Shown piece by piece: positions 34,511 through 43,657 of a DNA stretch of 64,000 bases. The stretch comes from Dorea phocaeensis (GTDB lineage Bacteria > Bacillota > Clostridia > Lachnospirales > Lachnospiraceae): assembly GCF_900240315.1 (NCBI RefSeq), contig NZ_OEPZ01000002.1, positions 248,001 to 312,000 on the forward strand, given 5' to 3'. The notes beneath the pieces are model-generated. The model was not told the origin of the DNA. It made no database searches and worked only from the letters and a program-made list of their open reading frames with translations. Each line of letters starts with the position of its first letter. Position 1 is the first letter of the stretch. Made by a program: the position numbers and the translations under genes.

Positions 34511-35929
34511 TTAAGCTGTCTGTTTTTTCTCATGCATTTCATTTACTTTTCTTGTGATCTCTTCCATCTTTTCACCTTTTAAAGTGTAGTATTTTTTGTA
34601 AATACCAAAGCTTGCAAATGCAAGAATGATTGGAATTACAAGCATTAACATGCGAATACCCATAACGGTCGCTGCGCTCTGCGTTGCTGCTTTTGCATTG
34701 TATCCTACAATCTGAAGACCAATTCCTGTTAATCCACCTGCTGCTGCCATAGCTGCCTTCATAAGGAATGTCTGTGCGGAGCATGTTACGCTTTCATTTC
34801 GTACACCAAATTTCACTTCTCCATAGTCGATAACATCTGCCATACAGCATGTTGTTACTCCAAGCGAAAGACCTGAACCGAAGAAAAGCAGTGCACAGCA
34901 TACAACAACTAACACTTTACTCTGTGGTGCTACATATCCTGCAACACCGAGCAGTACAAATCCAGCAATCGGAAGTCCGCATGCAAATGCGTATACTTTT
35001 TCACGGCTGATTTTTGCTGCGATTTTCGGGAAACATAAAAGTCCTACCATCTCGGCAATGATCGCAAATCCAAAGATAGAATACAGATATTCATCGTGGC
35101 ATACACATTTAAAATAATATACAGCAAAGCTTTTTGCGATCTGTGTACAGAGGTTAAATGTCAAAAGTAATCCGATGAATGCAAGCAGCTGATCATTTTT
35201 TACAATTACATGAAATGCCTGTTTCAGGCTTGTCTTTTCTGCTGATACACCTACTGTTGATTCCTCTTTTACATTGAATACAGTAATACCGATTGTAACG
35301 ATGAAAATAACTGCGATAATAATTGCGAAAAGTGTGTATCCTTTTTCTGCATAAAGATTACTCTCGCCTGCAGCTTTGTTCAGGTAATTGATAATGTAAA
35401 GTCCAAATGTTGATACTGAAAATCCTGCAAGACTTGCGAAAAATCTTGGAATTACGGATACTTTCTCACGTTCGTGTGGGTCATTTGTCAGGTTCGGAAG
35501 CCATGACCAGTAAGGAACATCCATGACCGTATAAGTCATTCCATATAAAATGTACATAACAGATACATATACGTACAATGCTGTTCCTGACAGGTTAAAG
35601 CTATGGAATAACAATACAAATACAACTGAGTTTACTAATGTTCCGATTACAAGCCAGATTCTGAATTTACCAAAACGTGTATGTGTATTGTCAACGATCA
35701 TTCCCATCATCGGGTCATTGATTGCATCCCATATTCTTGCCACAAAAAACAGTACGCCGACAAATGCCGGTGCCAGATACAAAGTATCTGTAAAATAAAG
35801 CATTAAAAATGCTCCTACTAAATTGCAAATTGCATCTTTACCGATTGCCCCAATTCCAAAACATAATTTTTCTCTTGTAGACGCATATTTATATTGCGGA
35901 TTTTTCTGAGTTTCTTTTTGGTTTCCCAT
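34511..35929 (-). CDS. GPH-family sugar:cation symporter (MelB-like)
   Basis: A 472-residue, 12-helix transporter. KLCFGIGAIGKDAICNLVGAF at the N-terminus (read as two blocks), and DAINDPMMGMIVDNTHTRFG after helix 2, are GPH/MelB hallmarks. It stands 33 bp before the alpha-galactosidase gene and probably imports melibiose, raffinose or a related alpha-galactoside together with Na+ or H+ (inference). An AGAGGAGGAG site precedes the ATG; a palindromic site lies 46 bp upstream of the start. Confidence 0.92.
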   Translation of the reverse strand: MGNQKETQKNPQYKYASTREKLCFGIGAIGKDAICNLVGAFLMLYFTDTLYLAPAFVGVLFFVARIWDAINDPMMGMIVDNTHTRFGKFRIWLVIGTLVNSVVFVLLFHSFNLSGTALYVYVSVMYILYGMTYTVMDVPYWSWLPNLTNDPHEREKVSVIPRFFASLAGFSVSTFGLYIINYLNKAAGESNLYAEKGYTLFAIIIAVIFIVTIGITVFNVKEESTVGVSAEKTSLKQAFHVIVKNDQLLAFIGLLLTFNLCTQIAKSFAVYYFKCVCHDEYLYSIFGFAIIAEMVGLLCFPKIAAKISREKVYAFACGLPIAGFVLLGVAGYVAPQSKVLVVVCCALLFFGSGLSLGVTTCCMADVIDYGEVKFGVRNESVTCSAQTFLMKAAMAAAGGLTGIGLQIVGYNAKAATQSAATVMGIRMLMLVIPIILAFASFGIYKKYYTLKGEKMEEITRKVNEMHEKKQTA

Positions 35930-35974
35930 GATTCTCCTCCTCTAATACTCCTTTGATTACTTGTTATCTGAGTG

Positions 35975-35998
35975 AAGAAACTTGTGCACTTGTTTCTT
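35975..35998. promoter_or_regulatory. Palindromic site upstream of the alpha-galactoside operon
   Basis: AAGAAAC (35975-35981) and GTTTCTT (35992-35998) flank a central GTGCAC, giving a 24-bp interrupted palindrome between the araC terminator and the symporter gene. It could bind a LacI-type or other dimeric regulator; none is encoded next to it. Confidence 0.45.
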
Positions 35999-36025
35999 AT
36001 GTTCGTTGATACAAGTATAGCTTAC

Positions 36026-36096
36026 AAAAAAAGGCATCCGTTATACCTTTTTGTTAAGAGTTATATCCTAAATGTTAGGTATCGGATGCCTTTTTC
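36026..36096. terminator. Bidirectional terminator between araC and the GPH symporter gene
   Basis: GGCATCCGTTATACC and GGTATCGGATGCC form a 13-bp stem (one bulge), A-run before and T-run after, 10 bp downstream of the AraC stop on the minus strand. Confidence 0.75.
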
Positions 36097-36106
36097 AACA
36101 TTTTAT

Positions 36107-37024
36107 CTATTCTTTTTCGACGTCTCCTACATAAATTGTTTTATGTTTCTTATATTCTTTCAGTTCGTTTTGTGCACTGATCAATCGTTCTCGGACAACC
36201 TTTCTGTTATCATTGCGATATTGGGTCGGCGTCATTCCCATTTTCTGCTTGAATACTTTACCGAAAGCAAGGGAATTGCGATAGCCACAGGAAACTGCAA
36301 TCTCCTCCACAGTCAGATCTGTAAGTGTGAGTTGCTCCTTTCCTCTGGAAATTCGAAATTCCGTCAAAAAATCTTTTGGCGAGATTCCAAGACTGTTCAT
36401 AAATATTGTATATAAATAACTTCGGTTAAGTGCCAGATAATCAGCTATATCTTCCACTGTGATTTTCTGTGAATAGTAATTCTTTATATAAGCAATTGCT
36501 TCCTGCACATGTATGCTTTCTTTTGTATCATCCGCATATTGCTGAATTTCAATACCACGAGCCAGGACGGAGAAAAACTGATAAAGTTTTCCCTGGAGAT
36601 AGTATAGATTTTCCGCAGTTGAATGCGTATGCTGAAGCATTTCAAATACAATTTCTTTCAGCTCTTTTCCATATTCGCATTCACATATAAGCTGACGACT
36701 GTTCAGTCCAAGATCTCTGACAAATCTCTGCGCTTCTGTGCCCCCAAATCCTACCCAAAGGTAAGACCATGGATCCTTTTTATCTGCCTGATAAAAGGTC
36801 AGACTCTCCGGCTCGATCAAAAAAGCCTGCCCTTCTTTCAAATGATATTTCGTTTCTCCGACTTGATAAATCCCTTTGCCTTTCATCACATAATGCAAAA
36901 TATAATTCGGTCTTGTAGCCGGTCCATAGCTATGTAATGGTTCGCATTCTGCAAATCCGCAGAAACATAAATGAAAATCTTTAAACTTTGGTTTTAACAG
37001 TTGTAATACGTAAGAATCTTCCAT
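36107..37024 (-). CDS. AraC family regulator of the alpha-galactoside operon
   Basis: A 305-residue protein. The start at 37024 (MEDSYVLQLL) has AGGAGG nine bases upstream; an ATG three codons earlier abuts that site. The N-terminal cupin domain (YILHYVMKGKGIYQVGETKY; FLIEPESLTFYQADK) matches the RafR/MsmR type, and the C-terminal domain has two helix-turn-helix motifs (VEDIADYLALNRSYLYTIFM; VEEIAVSCGYRNSLAFGKVF). It lies directly upstream of the GPH symporter and alpha-galactosidase genes and is the likely activator. Confidence 0.9.
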   Translation of the reverse strand: MEDSYVLQLLKPKFKDFHLCFCGFAECEPLHSYGPATRPNYILHYVMKGKGIYQVGETKYHLKEGQAFLIEPESLTFYQADKKDPWSYLWVGFGGTEAQRFVRDLGLNSRQLICECEYGKELKEIVFEMLQHTHSTAENLYYLQGKLYQFFSVLARGIEIQQYADDTKESIHVQEAIAYIKNYYSQKITVEDIADYLALNRSYLYTIFMNSLGISPKDFLTEFRISRGKEQLTLTDLTVEEIAVSCGYRNSLAFGKVFKQKMGMTPTQYRNDNRKVVRERLISAQNELKEYKKHKTIYVGDVEKE

Positions 37025-37080
37025 AATATGCATCCTCCTGTTCTCACTATAATTATAGCGTTACTGGTTCATGTTTACAA

Positions 37081-37754
37081 TTGAGCCCTTGTTTAATTAT
37101 CAACTTCCCTTCTGCATTTGTTCCATCCGTCTCTTTTCTTCCAGAGCTTTCTCGTTTTGAATATTTATCTCTTCATATACTCTGTACTGGCAAATGCAAA
37201 ATCGAACATCCTTTTCCGAAATTTATCAAATTTTCTTGTTTTTTAATTCTCCATCAGTGTGGTTACTGTGTCATGGAGTTTAACTCATCGAAAATAAAGA
37301 ACCTTTCTTTGATATCTTTTTTCTAAATGCAGGCAACAAAAAAACAGTCTGCCTTGACGAAAATCACTTCAATCAAAACAAACTGTTCTTCATATTTACT
37401 CTAATTTTATTTTATGAGAATAACTGATTTCACGAAATTTGCAGGTGAATCTGGAATATAAACAAGAGAAAAAAATATTTTTCAAACTCCATTTGCACTC
37501 CATTTGGTCTTTTCGACACCCCGCAAAGCCTTTATTTATGGGCTTTTCCGCAATTTTTCAATATCAAGGGACAATTCCATTTATCCTCCAAAGGACAAAA
37601 TCGAGTATTCTCTCTTCCCTTTTCCGCCCCTGTTTTTTATCTGATATTTTCCCGACTATTTCCTGATGATAACCTCTGATATTTTTTCCTGATTATCTCC
37701 CTGAAATGCCCTGTTTATAAGGTTTCTTGTACTTTTCCAGAAGATTATTTGAAT
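37081..37754. other. Gene-free 670-bp gap with tandem and direct repeats
   Basis: No convincing gene is present. On the minus strand a short frame ending NEKALEEKRRMEQMQKGS (about 37095-37175) looks like the tail of a lost gene. At 37485-37510 the minus strand has two CAAATGGAGT units almost in tandem, followed by a TTTGCGGGGTGTC segment. At 37640-37709 two imperfect 35-bp units beginning TCTGATATTTT stand side by side. The area is AT-rich and looks like a decayed insertion region. Confidence 0.45.
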
Positions 37755-37815
37755 ATGAAAAGAACGACCTGACAAAGGCTTTTCTGCCTTGTCTAAGGTC
37801 GTTCTTTTCATATTT
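37755..37815. terminator. Strong bidirectional terminator downstream of guaA
   Basis: An 18-bp perfect outer stem (ATATGAAAAGAACGACCT and complement) continues into an inner GACAAGGC-like helix; T-rich on the guaA-distal side. It lies 70 bp past the guaA stop. Confidence 0.85.
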
Positions 37816-37883
37816 CTATTCTTTTTCAGACTACTCTACTTTGCCCTTGAGAGGATAGTGGAGTGTGCCTCGGAATAAATATA

Positions 37884-39431
37884 TTATTCAAATTCAATCG
37901 TTCCCGGCGGCTTACTGGTCAAATCATAAAATACTCGATTGACCCCTTTCACCTCATTGATAATTCTACTCATTACCTTCTGAAGTACTTCAAATGGAAT
38001 CTCCGCCGCCTCTGCAGTCATAAAGTCCACCGTATTCACAGCTCTTAATGCCACCGCATAATCATAAGTTCTCTCATCCCCCATAACACCGACACTTCTC
38101 ATATTAGTAAGGCCGGCAAAATACTGACCGATGCTGCGGTCCATTTTCGCATTCGCAATCTCCTCACGGTAAATGGCATCTGCATCCTGGACGATACGTA
38201 CTTTTTCCGCTGTCACTTCTCCCACAATGCGAACCCCAAGTCCCGGTCCTGGGAATGGCTGACGGAATACCAGATACTCCGGAATTCCCAGTTCCAGTCC
38301 GGCTTTTCTCACTTCATCTTTAAAGAGATCGCGGAGAGGCTCGATGATCTCTTTGAAATCAACATAGTCCGGGAGACCTCCTACATTATGATGGGATTTG
38401 ATTACCGCAGATTCTCCACCCAGACCGCTTTCTACGACATCCGGGTAAATGGTTCCCTGTACAAGGAAATCCACAGCGCCGATTTTCTTCGCCTCTTCTT
38501 CAAATACACGAATAAATTCTTCTCCGATAATTTTTCTTTTCGCTTCCGGATCTTCCACTCCTGCCAGCTTATCGTAAAATCTCTGCTGTGCATTTACACG
38601 CACAAAATTCAGATCATAGTTTCCTTCAGACCCGAACACAGCTTCCACCTCATCGCCTTCATTTTTACGAAGAAGTCCGTGATCAACGAACACACAGGTC
38701 AGCTGATCTCCAACAGCCTGGGAAAGAAGCACTGCTGCCACAGATGAATCCACTCCGCCGGATAACGCACATAATACTTTTCCACTTCCAACTTTCTCTC
38801 TGATCTGTCGAATAGACTCTTCCACAAAGGAATCCATCCTCCAATCGCCTGCGCATCCGCAAACGTTCAACACAAAGTTGGACAACATATCCTTTCCCTG
38901 TTCGGTGTGAAGAACTTCCGGATGGAACTGAATTGCATACAGTTTGCGTGCTTCACATTCAGCTGCCGCTGTTGGACAGTCTGCCGTATGAGCTGTAATT
39001 TCAAACTCTGGTGCCACTTCGGAAATATAATCGAAATGACTCATCCAGCAAATCGCTTTTTCGGACACTCCTGTGAAAATCTTGGAACTTGTTTTGTCAA
39101 TCAGGACTTCTGTTTTTCCATATTCTCTGACATCTGCCCTCTCTACTTTTCCACCTAGAACGTGCATCATCAACTGAGCGCCATAGCAGAGCCCCAGTAC
39201 TGGAATTCCCAACTCAAAGAGCTCTTTCTGGTAGGTCGGGGAATCCGCCTCGTAGCAGCTATTTGGCCCACCGGTCAGAATAATTCCCTTCGGATTCATT
39301 TCCTTGATCTTCTCAAGATCTGTTTTGTAAGAGTAAATCTCACAGTATACATTGCATTCTCTGACGCGCCGTGCTACAAGCTGATTATATTGGCCACCAA
39401 AGTCAATAACAATCACTAATTCTCTTTTCAC
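37884..39431 (-). CDS. guaA: GMP synthase (glutamine-hydrolysing)
   Basis: A 515-residue enzyme converting XMP to GMP. The class-I glutaminase domain has the nucleophile cysteine in [15 protein letters not shown] and the later FHPEV; the ATP-pyrophosphatase domain has the P-loop [16 protein letters not shown] (about residues 224-239); the C-terminal dimerisation domain ends in [12 protein letters not shown]. Translation starts at a GTG at 39431 behind AGGAGG. A near-consensus promoter lies 90-115 bp upstream, and the leader shows no purine-riboswitch core. Confidence 0.97.
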   Translation of the reverse strand: MKRELVIVIDFGGQYNQLVARRVRECNVYCEIYSYKTDLEKIKEMNPKGIILTGGPNSCYEADSPTYQKELFELGIPVLGLCYGAQLMMHVLGGKVERADVREYGKTEVLIDKTSSKIFTGVSEKAICWMSHFDYISEVAPEFEITAHTADCPTAAAECEARKLYAIQFHPEVLHTEQGKDMLSNFVLNVCGCAGDWRMDSFVEESIRQIREKVGSGKVLCALSGGVDSSVAAVLLSQAVGDQLTCVFVDHGLLRKNEGDEVEAVFGSEGNYDLNFVRVNAQQRFYDKLAGVEDPEAKRKIIGEEFIRVFEEEAKKIGAVDFLVQGTIYPDVVESGLGGESAVIKSHHNVGGLPDYVDFKEIIEPLRDLFKDEVRKAGLELGIPEYLVFRQPFPGPGLGVRIVGEVTAEKVRIVQDADAIYREEIANAKMDRSIGQYFAGLTNMRSVGVMGDERTYDYAVALRAVNTVDFMTAEAAEIPFEVLQKVMSRIINEVKGVNRVFYDLTSKPPGTIEFE

Positions 39432-39517
39432 AAGATGATCCTCCTTTTATTTTACTACTTATGATTCTTCTATTTTATTACCATATAGGAATTTCCTGTA
39501 AAGTAAAAACAAATTTT

Positions 39518-39546
39518 ATTATATGACAGATCCCCTCTATTTGCAA
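39518..39546 (-). promoter_or_regulatory. Sigma-A promoter of guaA
   Basis: TTGCAA (39541-39546), 17 bp, then TATAAT (39518-39523) on the minus strand, giving an untranslated leader of roughly 80 nt. Confidence 0.75.
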
Positions 39547-39591
39547 GAAAATCTGTTGTTTTCGCCCAGTTTATTCCCACATTCTTAAACA

Positions 39592-39630
39592 CAAAAACTC
39601 CTCATCGTAACTATTGTACGCTGAGGAGCC
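39592..39630 (-). terminator. Terminator of the HPr-like gene
   Basis: CTCCTCA and TGAGGAG, extended by CGTA/TACG, form a hairpin followed by TTTTTGTG on the minus strand. Confidence 0.75.
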
Positions 39631-39649
39631 TGATTTTTCGAGTTATATC

Positions 39650-39880
39650 TTATGCTGCCAAATATTCTTCAATTTCTTTCCACAGATCTTCGCATTCGTC
39701 TTCATATACTTTCAACTCAATTTCTCTATGAAAACCAAGATTCATAAGTCCTAACAGAGATTTTGCGTCTACAATACATTTTCCGCGTTTCATATCCATA
39801 TTATAAGGATACTTTTCCACCTTTTTTACGAATGCCAGAACATCCTCAGGGTTTCTAAATACTACGTTCTTCTTGTTCAT
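39650..39880 (-). CDS. HPr-like protein lacking the phosphorylatable histidine
   Basis: A 76-residue HPr-fold protein. The segment CIVDAKSLLGLMNLG (about residues 35-49) matches the HPr regulatory serine-46 region, but the usual GLHARPA active-site loop is replaced by FRNPEDVLAFV, with no histidine there. It therefore cannot carry phosphate in the PTS, but may still act as a regulatory HPr/Crh-like protein if its serine is phosphorylated (inference from the family). AGGAGAG precedes the ATG. Confidence 0.82.
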   Translation of the reverse strand: MNKKNVVFRNPEDVLAFVKKVEKYPYNMDMKRGKCIVDAKSLLGLMNLGFHREIELKVYEDECEDLWKEIEEYLAA

Positions 39881-39970
39881 AAAAATCTCTCCTTTTCTAC
39901 ACTTTCCTATCTTAACACACTTGTTTCGACAAAAAAGTGGAAATTTCTTGGAAAAGTGGCAATATTTTAA

Positions 39971-41152
39971 TCAATCTTTCTGTTTTCTATACTCTGTTGG
40001 TCGCATCCCAACCTCCGTTTTGAATACTTTACTCATATATTTCGGATCTGAATAACCTACCATCTTTGCAATTTGATTCAATTTCAAAGTGGACATTCGC
40101 AATAACTCCTTAATCTTTTCAATTCGAAATTTTCGTATTGTTTCCGTGAATGATTTTCCTGTCTCTTTCTTAAATTGCGTACTCAAATACTCCCCAGATA
40201 CGTGAAGCCTAGAGGCAATCTCTTCCAGCGTAATACCCTGATTATAATATTCATGAATATATTGCTGCGTCTTTCTAACCAAGAGACTAACCTCGTCCTT
40301 TCCTTTTTGCATATCCGACAGCATTTGCTCAAAACATGCCCATGCCACGCGTTCAATTTCTTCCCAAGTAATTGCTTCTATAATTGCAAAAATTGCATCC
40401 TTGGCTTGATAAGCTTTATTCAAAGGCCCCAATTCTTTCGCCACACTGATTGCCGTCAAAAAATATCGAACGCACGCCTCTTTTATTTCTCCCGGACTAC
40501 ATGGAGTGTTAATACAATAATCCCGGAAAAGATCCAAATTATGTTGAAACTGCTCTCTATTCACCTCTACAAAGGCTTCTCTTATCTTCTTTTCCAAATC
40601 GATCGGATAACGGATCGGCAGCACTTTTGCCTCTTCAATCTTTGATTGACTAATCAGCACGCCTCGTCCAAATATGAGATTCCATTCTACATTTTTGCTC
40701 ATTTCCAGCATTACATCTCGTATCCCCCAAATCCCCTCGCAAGTTCCCCATGTACAAATAAGTGTTTCTCTGATCTTCCCACACAACATCGGCACAACTT
40801 TCCGTTCAAAATAAGTACGCATTTCCTCCAAATCATCAATTTTATAGATGACCATCAAAAATGCCTGCTTATAAGGAAACGAAACAACAAACGAGCGAAA
40901 TGTTTGATTCCGACTGCTGATATCTTCCAACATAATGTTTACCACTTCAGCCGCCTTACAATAGTCTTCCCGCAGACCGACTCCGAATACCGCAAGCTTT
41001 TCTTTCTTTTCCATCTCATATCTGCTTTTTAAAATATTTTCAATTTGTTCATTTTCTTCTAATTGCCCGGTAATTGCATTTAATAATAAATATTTCAACG
41101 AAAAAACAATTCCCAGTCCCTCTTCTTCATATTGACTTTTATGTTCTTCCAT
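39971..41152 (-). CDS. AraC-type helix-turn-helix regulator with long N-terminal domain
   Basis: A 393-residue protein if started at the ATG at 41152 (MEEHKSQYEEE), which follows GAGAGG; an earlier ATG pair at 41188 has no ribosome site. The first 285 residues form an unrecognised domain, rich in charged and aromatic residues. The C-terminal domain is clearly AraC-type (LEEIASRLHVSGEYLSTQFK; LNQIAKMVGYSDPKYMSKVF; MRPTEYRKQ). The organisation resembles two-component YesN-like regulators without a clear receiver domain. Target genes unknown. Confidence 0.82.
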   Translation of the reverse strand: MEEHKSQYEEEGLGIVFSLKYLLLNAITGQLEENEQIENILKSRYEMEKKEKLAVFGVGLREDYCKAAEVVNIMLEDISSRNQTFRSFVVSFPYKQAFLMVIYKIDDLEEMRTYFERKVVPMLCGKIRETLICTWGTCEGIWGIRDVMLEMSKNVEWNLIFGRGVLISQSKIEEAKVLPIRYPIDLEKKIREAFVEVNREQFQHNLDLFRDYCINTPCSPGEIKEACVRYFLTAISVAKELGPLNKAYQAKDAIFAIIEAITWEEIERVAWACFEQMLSDMQKGKDEVSLLVRKTQQYIHEYYNQGITLEEIASRLHVSGEYLSTQFKKETGKSFTETIRKFRIEKIKELLRMSTLKLNQIAKMVGYSDPKYMSKVFKTEVGMRPTEYRKQKD

Positions 41153-41213
41153 CTCTATCCTCTCCAACCTTTCCGGTTCTATCATCATCTATCTGCAATG
41201 ATTATATCATATC

Positions 41214-41254
41214 ATAAAAAAGGTTGGGAACCCTATGTTTTCCCAACCTTTTTC
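41214..41254 (-). terminator. Terminator of spoIIID
   Basis: AAAAAGGTTGGGA and TCCCAACCTTTTT form a 13-bp hairpin directly at the spoIIID stop codon, T-run on the minus strand. Confidence 0.85.
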
Positions 41255-41512
41255 TTACCGTTGTCCTATATGAAGATATTTTTCCCGTGTCGCCATTCCT
41301 CCGCGAATGTGTCGCTCAGATTTGTTAAGATCCAATACTTTTCTGGCTTGATTCGCAAGCGCCGGATTAATCTGCAAGAGACGTTCTGTAACGTCTTTAT
41401 GTATCGTACTTTTACTCACTCCAAACTGCTTCGCCGTCTGCCTCACCGTCGCTTTATGTTCAATGATATAATATGCGATCTCTACTGCCCTCTCCTCAAT
41501 ATAGTCCTTCAT
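41255..41512 (-). CDS. spoIIID: Sporulation transcriptional regulator SpoIIID
   Basis: An 85-residue DNA-binding protein with the SpoIIID helix-turn-helix ATVRQTAKQFGVSKSTIHKD (about residues 21-40) and the C-terminal basic region HIRGGMATREKY. It reshapes the mother-cell sigma-E regulon during sporulation. AGGGG lies six bases before the ATG. Upstream, CATACATT (41541-41548) resembles a sigma-E -10 element with a CATACTC element 12 bp further up, consistent with mother-cell expression. Confidence 0.95.
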   Translation of the reverse strand: MKDYIEERAVEIAYYIIEHKATVRQTAKQFGVSKSTIHKDVTERLLQINPALANQARKVLDLNKSERHIRGGMATREKYLHIGQR

Positions 41513-41540
41513 AGATAACCCCTGCGTAGTTCGTTTTTAC

Positions 41541-41568
41541 AATGTATGCAGGGGAAATTGTGAGTATG
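41541..41568 (-). promoter_or_regulatory. Possible sigma-E promoter of spoIIID
   Basis: CATACATT (41541-41548) fits the sigma-E -10 consensus CATACANT; CATACTCA at 41561-41568 is a weak -35 candidate. Spacing of 12 bp is slightly short. Confidence 0.4.
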
Positions 41569-41636
41569 TATGGATTGACGGATTGGGAGAAAAATCATCG
41601 AAACAGCTTTCCTCACGACCAATCCATTGTATAAAG

Positions 41637-41668
41637 CAAAAAAGGCCGCATTTCTGCGACCTTTCTCT
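41637..41668 (-). terminator. Terminator of the choline-binding-repeat gene
   Basis: GGTCGCA, GAAA loop, TGCGGCC and a T-run on the minus strand, ten bases past the stop codon. Confidence 0.8.
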
Positions 41669-41677
41669 TCTCTCATT

Positions 41678-43657
41678 TTATTGTACCCACGCTCCAGATG
41701 CGTTCACATAGCTTCCATCTATCCAGGTATCAGCTGCCATATGCCCATCTCCGTAAAAATAGTAACAGCTTCCGCCAATCCATTTCCACCCGGTCTGCAT
41801 TGCTCCACTTGATGCCATATAGTACCACGTTCCGCCTAAATTCAACCAGCCGGTCTGCATTACTCCACTTGATGCCATGTAGTACCACGTTCCGCCTAAA
41901 TTCAACCATCCGGTCTGCATTGCTCCACTTGATGCCATATAGTACCACGTTCCGCCTAGATTCAACCAGCCGGTCTGCATGTAACCATCTGCCGCAAAAT
42001 AATACCATACTCCACCAATATACTGCCAACCTGTTACATAATTTCCACTTGCATTATTGTACCACCAACCTACACTATTAGACTGCCAGCCACTGGAAAC
42101 CGGATTTGTCACCCATGCTCCAGATGCATTCACATAGCTTCCATTTATCCAAGTATTAGAGGCCATATGTCCATCCCCGTAGAAATAATAACAACTTCCG
42201 CCAATCCATTGCCAACCAGTCTGCATCGCTCCGTTTGCAGCCAAATAATACCACGTTCCGCCTAGATCGAGCCAGCCAGTTTGCATCACTCCATCAGCTG
42301 CCAAATAGTACCATGCACCGCCTAGGTTCTGCCAGCCAGTCTGCATATACCCATCTGTTGCGAAATAGTACCACACACCTTCAATCTTCTGCCAACCAGT
42401 TACATAATTCCCATTTTCATCGTTATACCAACGACCTCTATCATCCGATTGCCAACCGGTTTGCTTCTTCTCCTCAAAAGGTTTGTACGTCGCGCGAACG
42501 ATCACCTCTTCCTCTGGCATCGTAAAGCTGCACTCTTTATCTTCCGGAGTATCCAACTGTACATTACCTTTAGCCACTTCCCATTTTGCAAACTCCATTC
42601 CTTCCGGAATCAACTCTTCCTCGCAACAAGCCCAAATTTGATCCCCCGGTGCAGCTATATCAATATACCAATCAAATTGATTATCCGGAAGTGTTTTACT
42701 TGTAACTCCTCCCTCTACACTGACTGCATGTCCGGGAACAAACTCTGCTGCAATTTCCAAATCTTCACTCGGCATGATAAATGGGCATTCATAGGACGAA
42801 TATGGACTATCTAGTTTCACATTACCTTTTGTTACTACCCACTTGGAAAAAGCCATTCCTTCCGGTCTTGTATAGGGATTTACCTTCAAGTACATCTGTC
42901 TTCCCGGCACACCTCTGGACGTTAACCAAATATACTCTCCATTCGGCAGCTCATATTGTGCGTATCCATTCTCTACAGAAATATTATATGCATCCTCATA
43001 GATCACACCAATTTCCACGTTTTCACTTGGAACTATAAATTTACAGTTATCCATACTAGTTGGATCACTCAATTCTACCTTTCCAGATTTCACATACCAC
43101 TCTTTAAACGCCTTTCTGCTTGGCGTCATAGAATCGCTATAATATAATGAAACTTCTTTTCCAGTTGCTACAGTAGATGATTCTAGTACCATAAAATCCG
43201 AACCATATTTAACCTTTAATCCGCCATTATCTACGGTAACTACAGAACTATTTTCCGTCAATTCAGCATGAATACTTACTTTACCGGCGGGCATCGTAAA
43301 ACTACAATCATAATAACTATCTTCATTCGTCAAATCTGTCAGATTCCCATTATCGTCAACCCACTTAGAAAAAGCAAGCCCTGAAGACATATCTACATCC
43401 TCAAATCTTAAATATAGCTTCTCACCCGGCACTGCGTTCAATACCTGCTCCACATCTCCATTTTCTTTAAATCTGACAGCTGAAACCCTCCCATGAGACG
43501 AAGTCACTGAAATAGAATAAGTATTTTCGCTCACTTTCTCCATTTTACTCTCTGTAGATTGTGCATGCACTACACACCCATTGTTCAAAACACAAAAACA
43601 AGAGAGGCCCAATGCCAATGCCGCAACACCTACTTTTTTACATGTTGTTTTTCTCAC
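41678..43657 (-). CDS. Secreted choline-binding-repeat surface protein with InlB-like repeats
   Basis: A 659-residue exported protein starting at a GTG (43657) behind AGGGGGA. A signal peptide occupies residues 1-33 (VAALALGLSCFCVLNNGCVVHAQ region). Residues 40-395 contain about five beta-rich repeats of about 70 residues with recurring FSKW and CSFTMP/CPFIMPSE signatures (InlB-B / Bacterial-repeat type). From about 398 to the end lie choline-binding (CW_binding_1) repeats such as GGTWYYLAADGVMQTGW in two near-duplicate modules, each ending GSYVNASGAWV. The protein is likely held non-covalently to choline or teichoic acid in the cell wall. Three adjacent 60-bp units are almost identical in DNA (41791-41970). 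Confidence 0.88.
   Translation of the reverse strand: MRKTTCKKVGVAALALGLSCFCVLNNGCVVHAQSTESKMEKVSENTYSISVTSSHGRVSAVRFKENGDVEQVLNAVPGEKLYLRFEDVDMSSGLAFSKWVDDNGNLTDLTNEDSYYDCSFTMPAGKVSIHAELTENSSVVTVDNGGLKVKYGSDFMVLESSTVATGKEVSLYYSDSMTPSRKAFKEWYVKSGKVELSDPTSMDNCKFIVPSENVEIGVIYEDAYNISVENGYAQYELPNGEYIWLTSRGVPGRQMYLKVNPYTRPEGMAFSKWVVTKGNVKLDSPYSSYECPFIMPSEDLEIAAEFVPGHAVSVEGGVTSKTLPDNQFDWYIDIAAPGDQIWACCEEELIPEGMEFAKWEVAKGNVQLDTPEDKECSFTMPEEEVIVRATYKPFEEKKQTGWQSDDRGRWYNDENGNYVTGWQKIEGVWYYFATDGYMQTGWQNLGGAWYYLAADGVMQTGWLDLGGTWYYLAANGAMQTGWQWIGGSCYYFYGDGHMASNTWINGSYVNASGAWVTNPVSSGWQSNSVGWWYNNASGNYVTGWQYIGGVWYYFAADGYMQTGWLNLGGTWYYMASSGAMQTGWLNLGGTWYYMASSGVMQTGWLNLGGTWYYMASSGAMQTGWKWIGGSCYYFYGDGHMAADTWIDGSYVNASGAWVQ
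41791..41970 (-). repeat. Three near-identical 60-bp tandem repeats in the choline-binding region
   Basis: The units each encode the 20-residue block GGTWYYMASSGxMQTGWLNL and differ at only a few bases, unlike the more diverged repeats upstream. Recent duplication or copy-number change is the simplest explanation. Confidence 0.85.

Noticed and set aside
37439-37666. 75-codon plus-strand ORF
   Set aside because: No ribosome site, biased composition of AT-rich non-coding DNA, crosses the repeat region; no family resemblance.
39432-39600. Purine riboswitch ahead of guaA
   Set aside because: A promoter is present, but the conserved purine-aptamer loop and P1 sequences are missing.
41690-42470. 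CRISPR-like periodic repeats
   Set aside because: Period of 60 bp is in frame and encodes 20-residue choline-binding repeats; no spacers and no cas genes.
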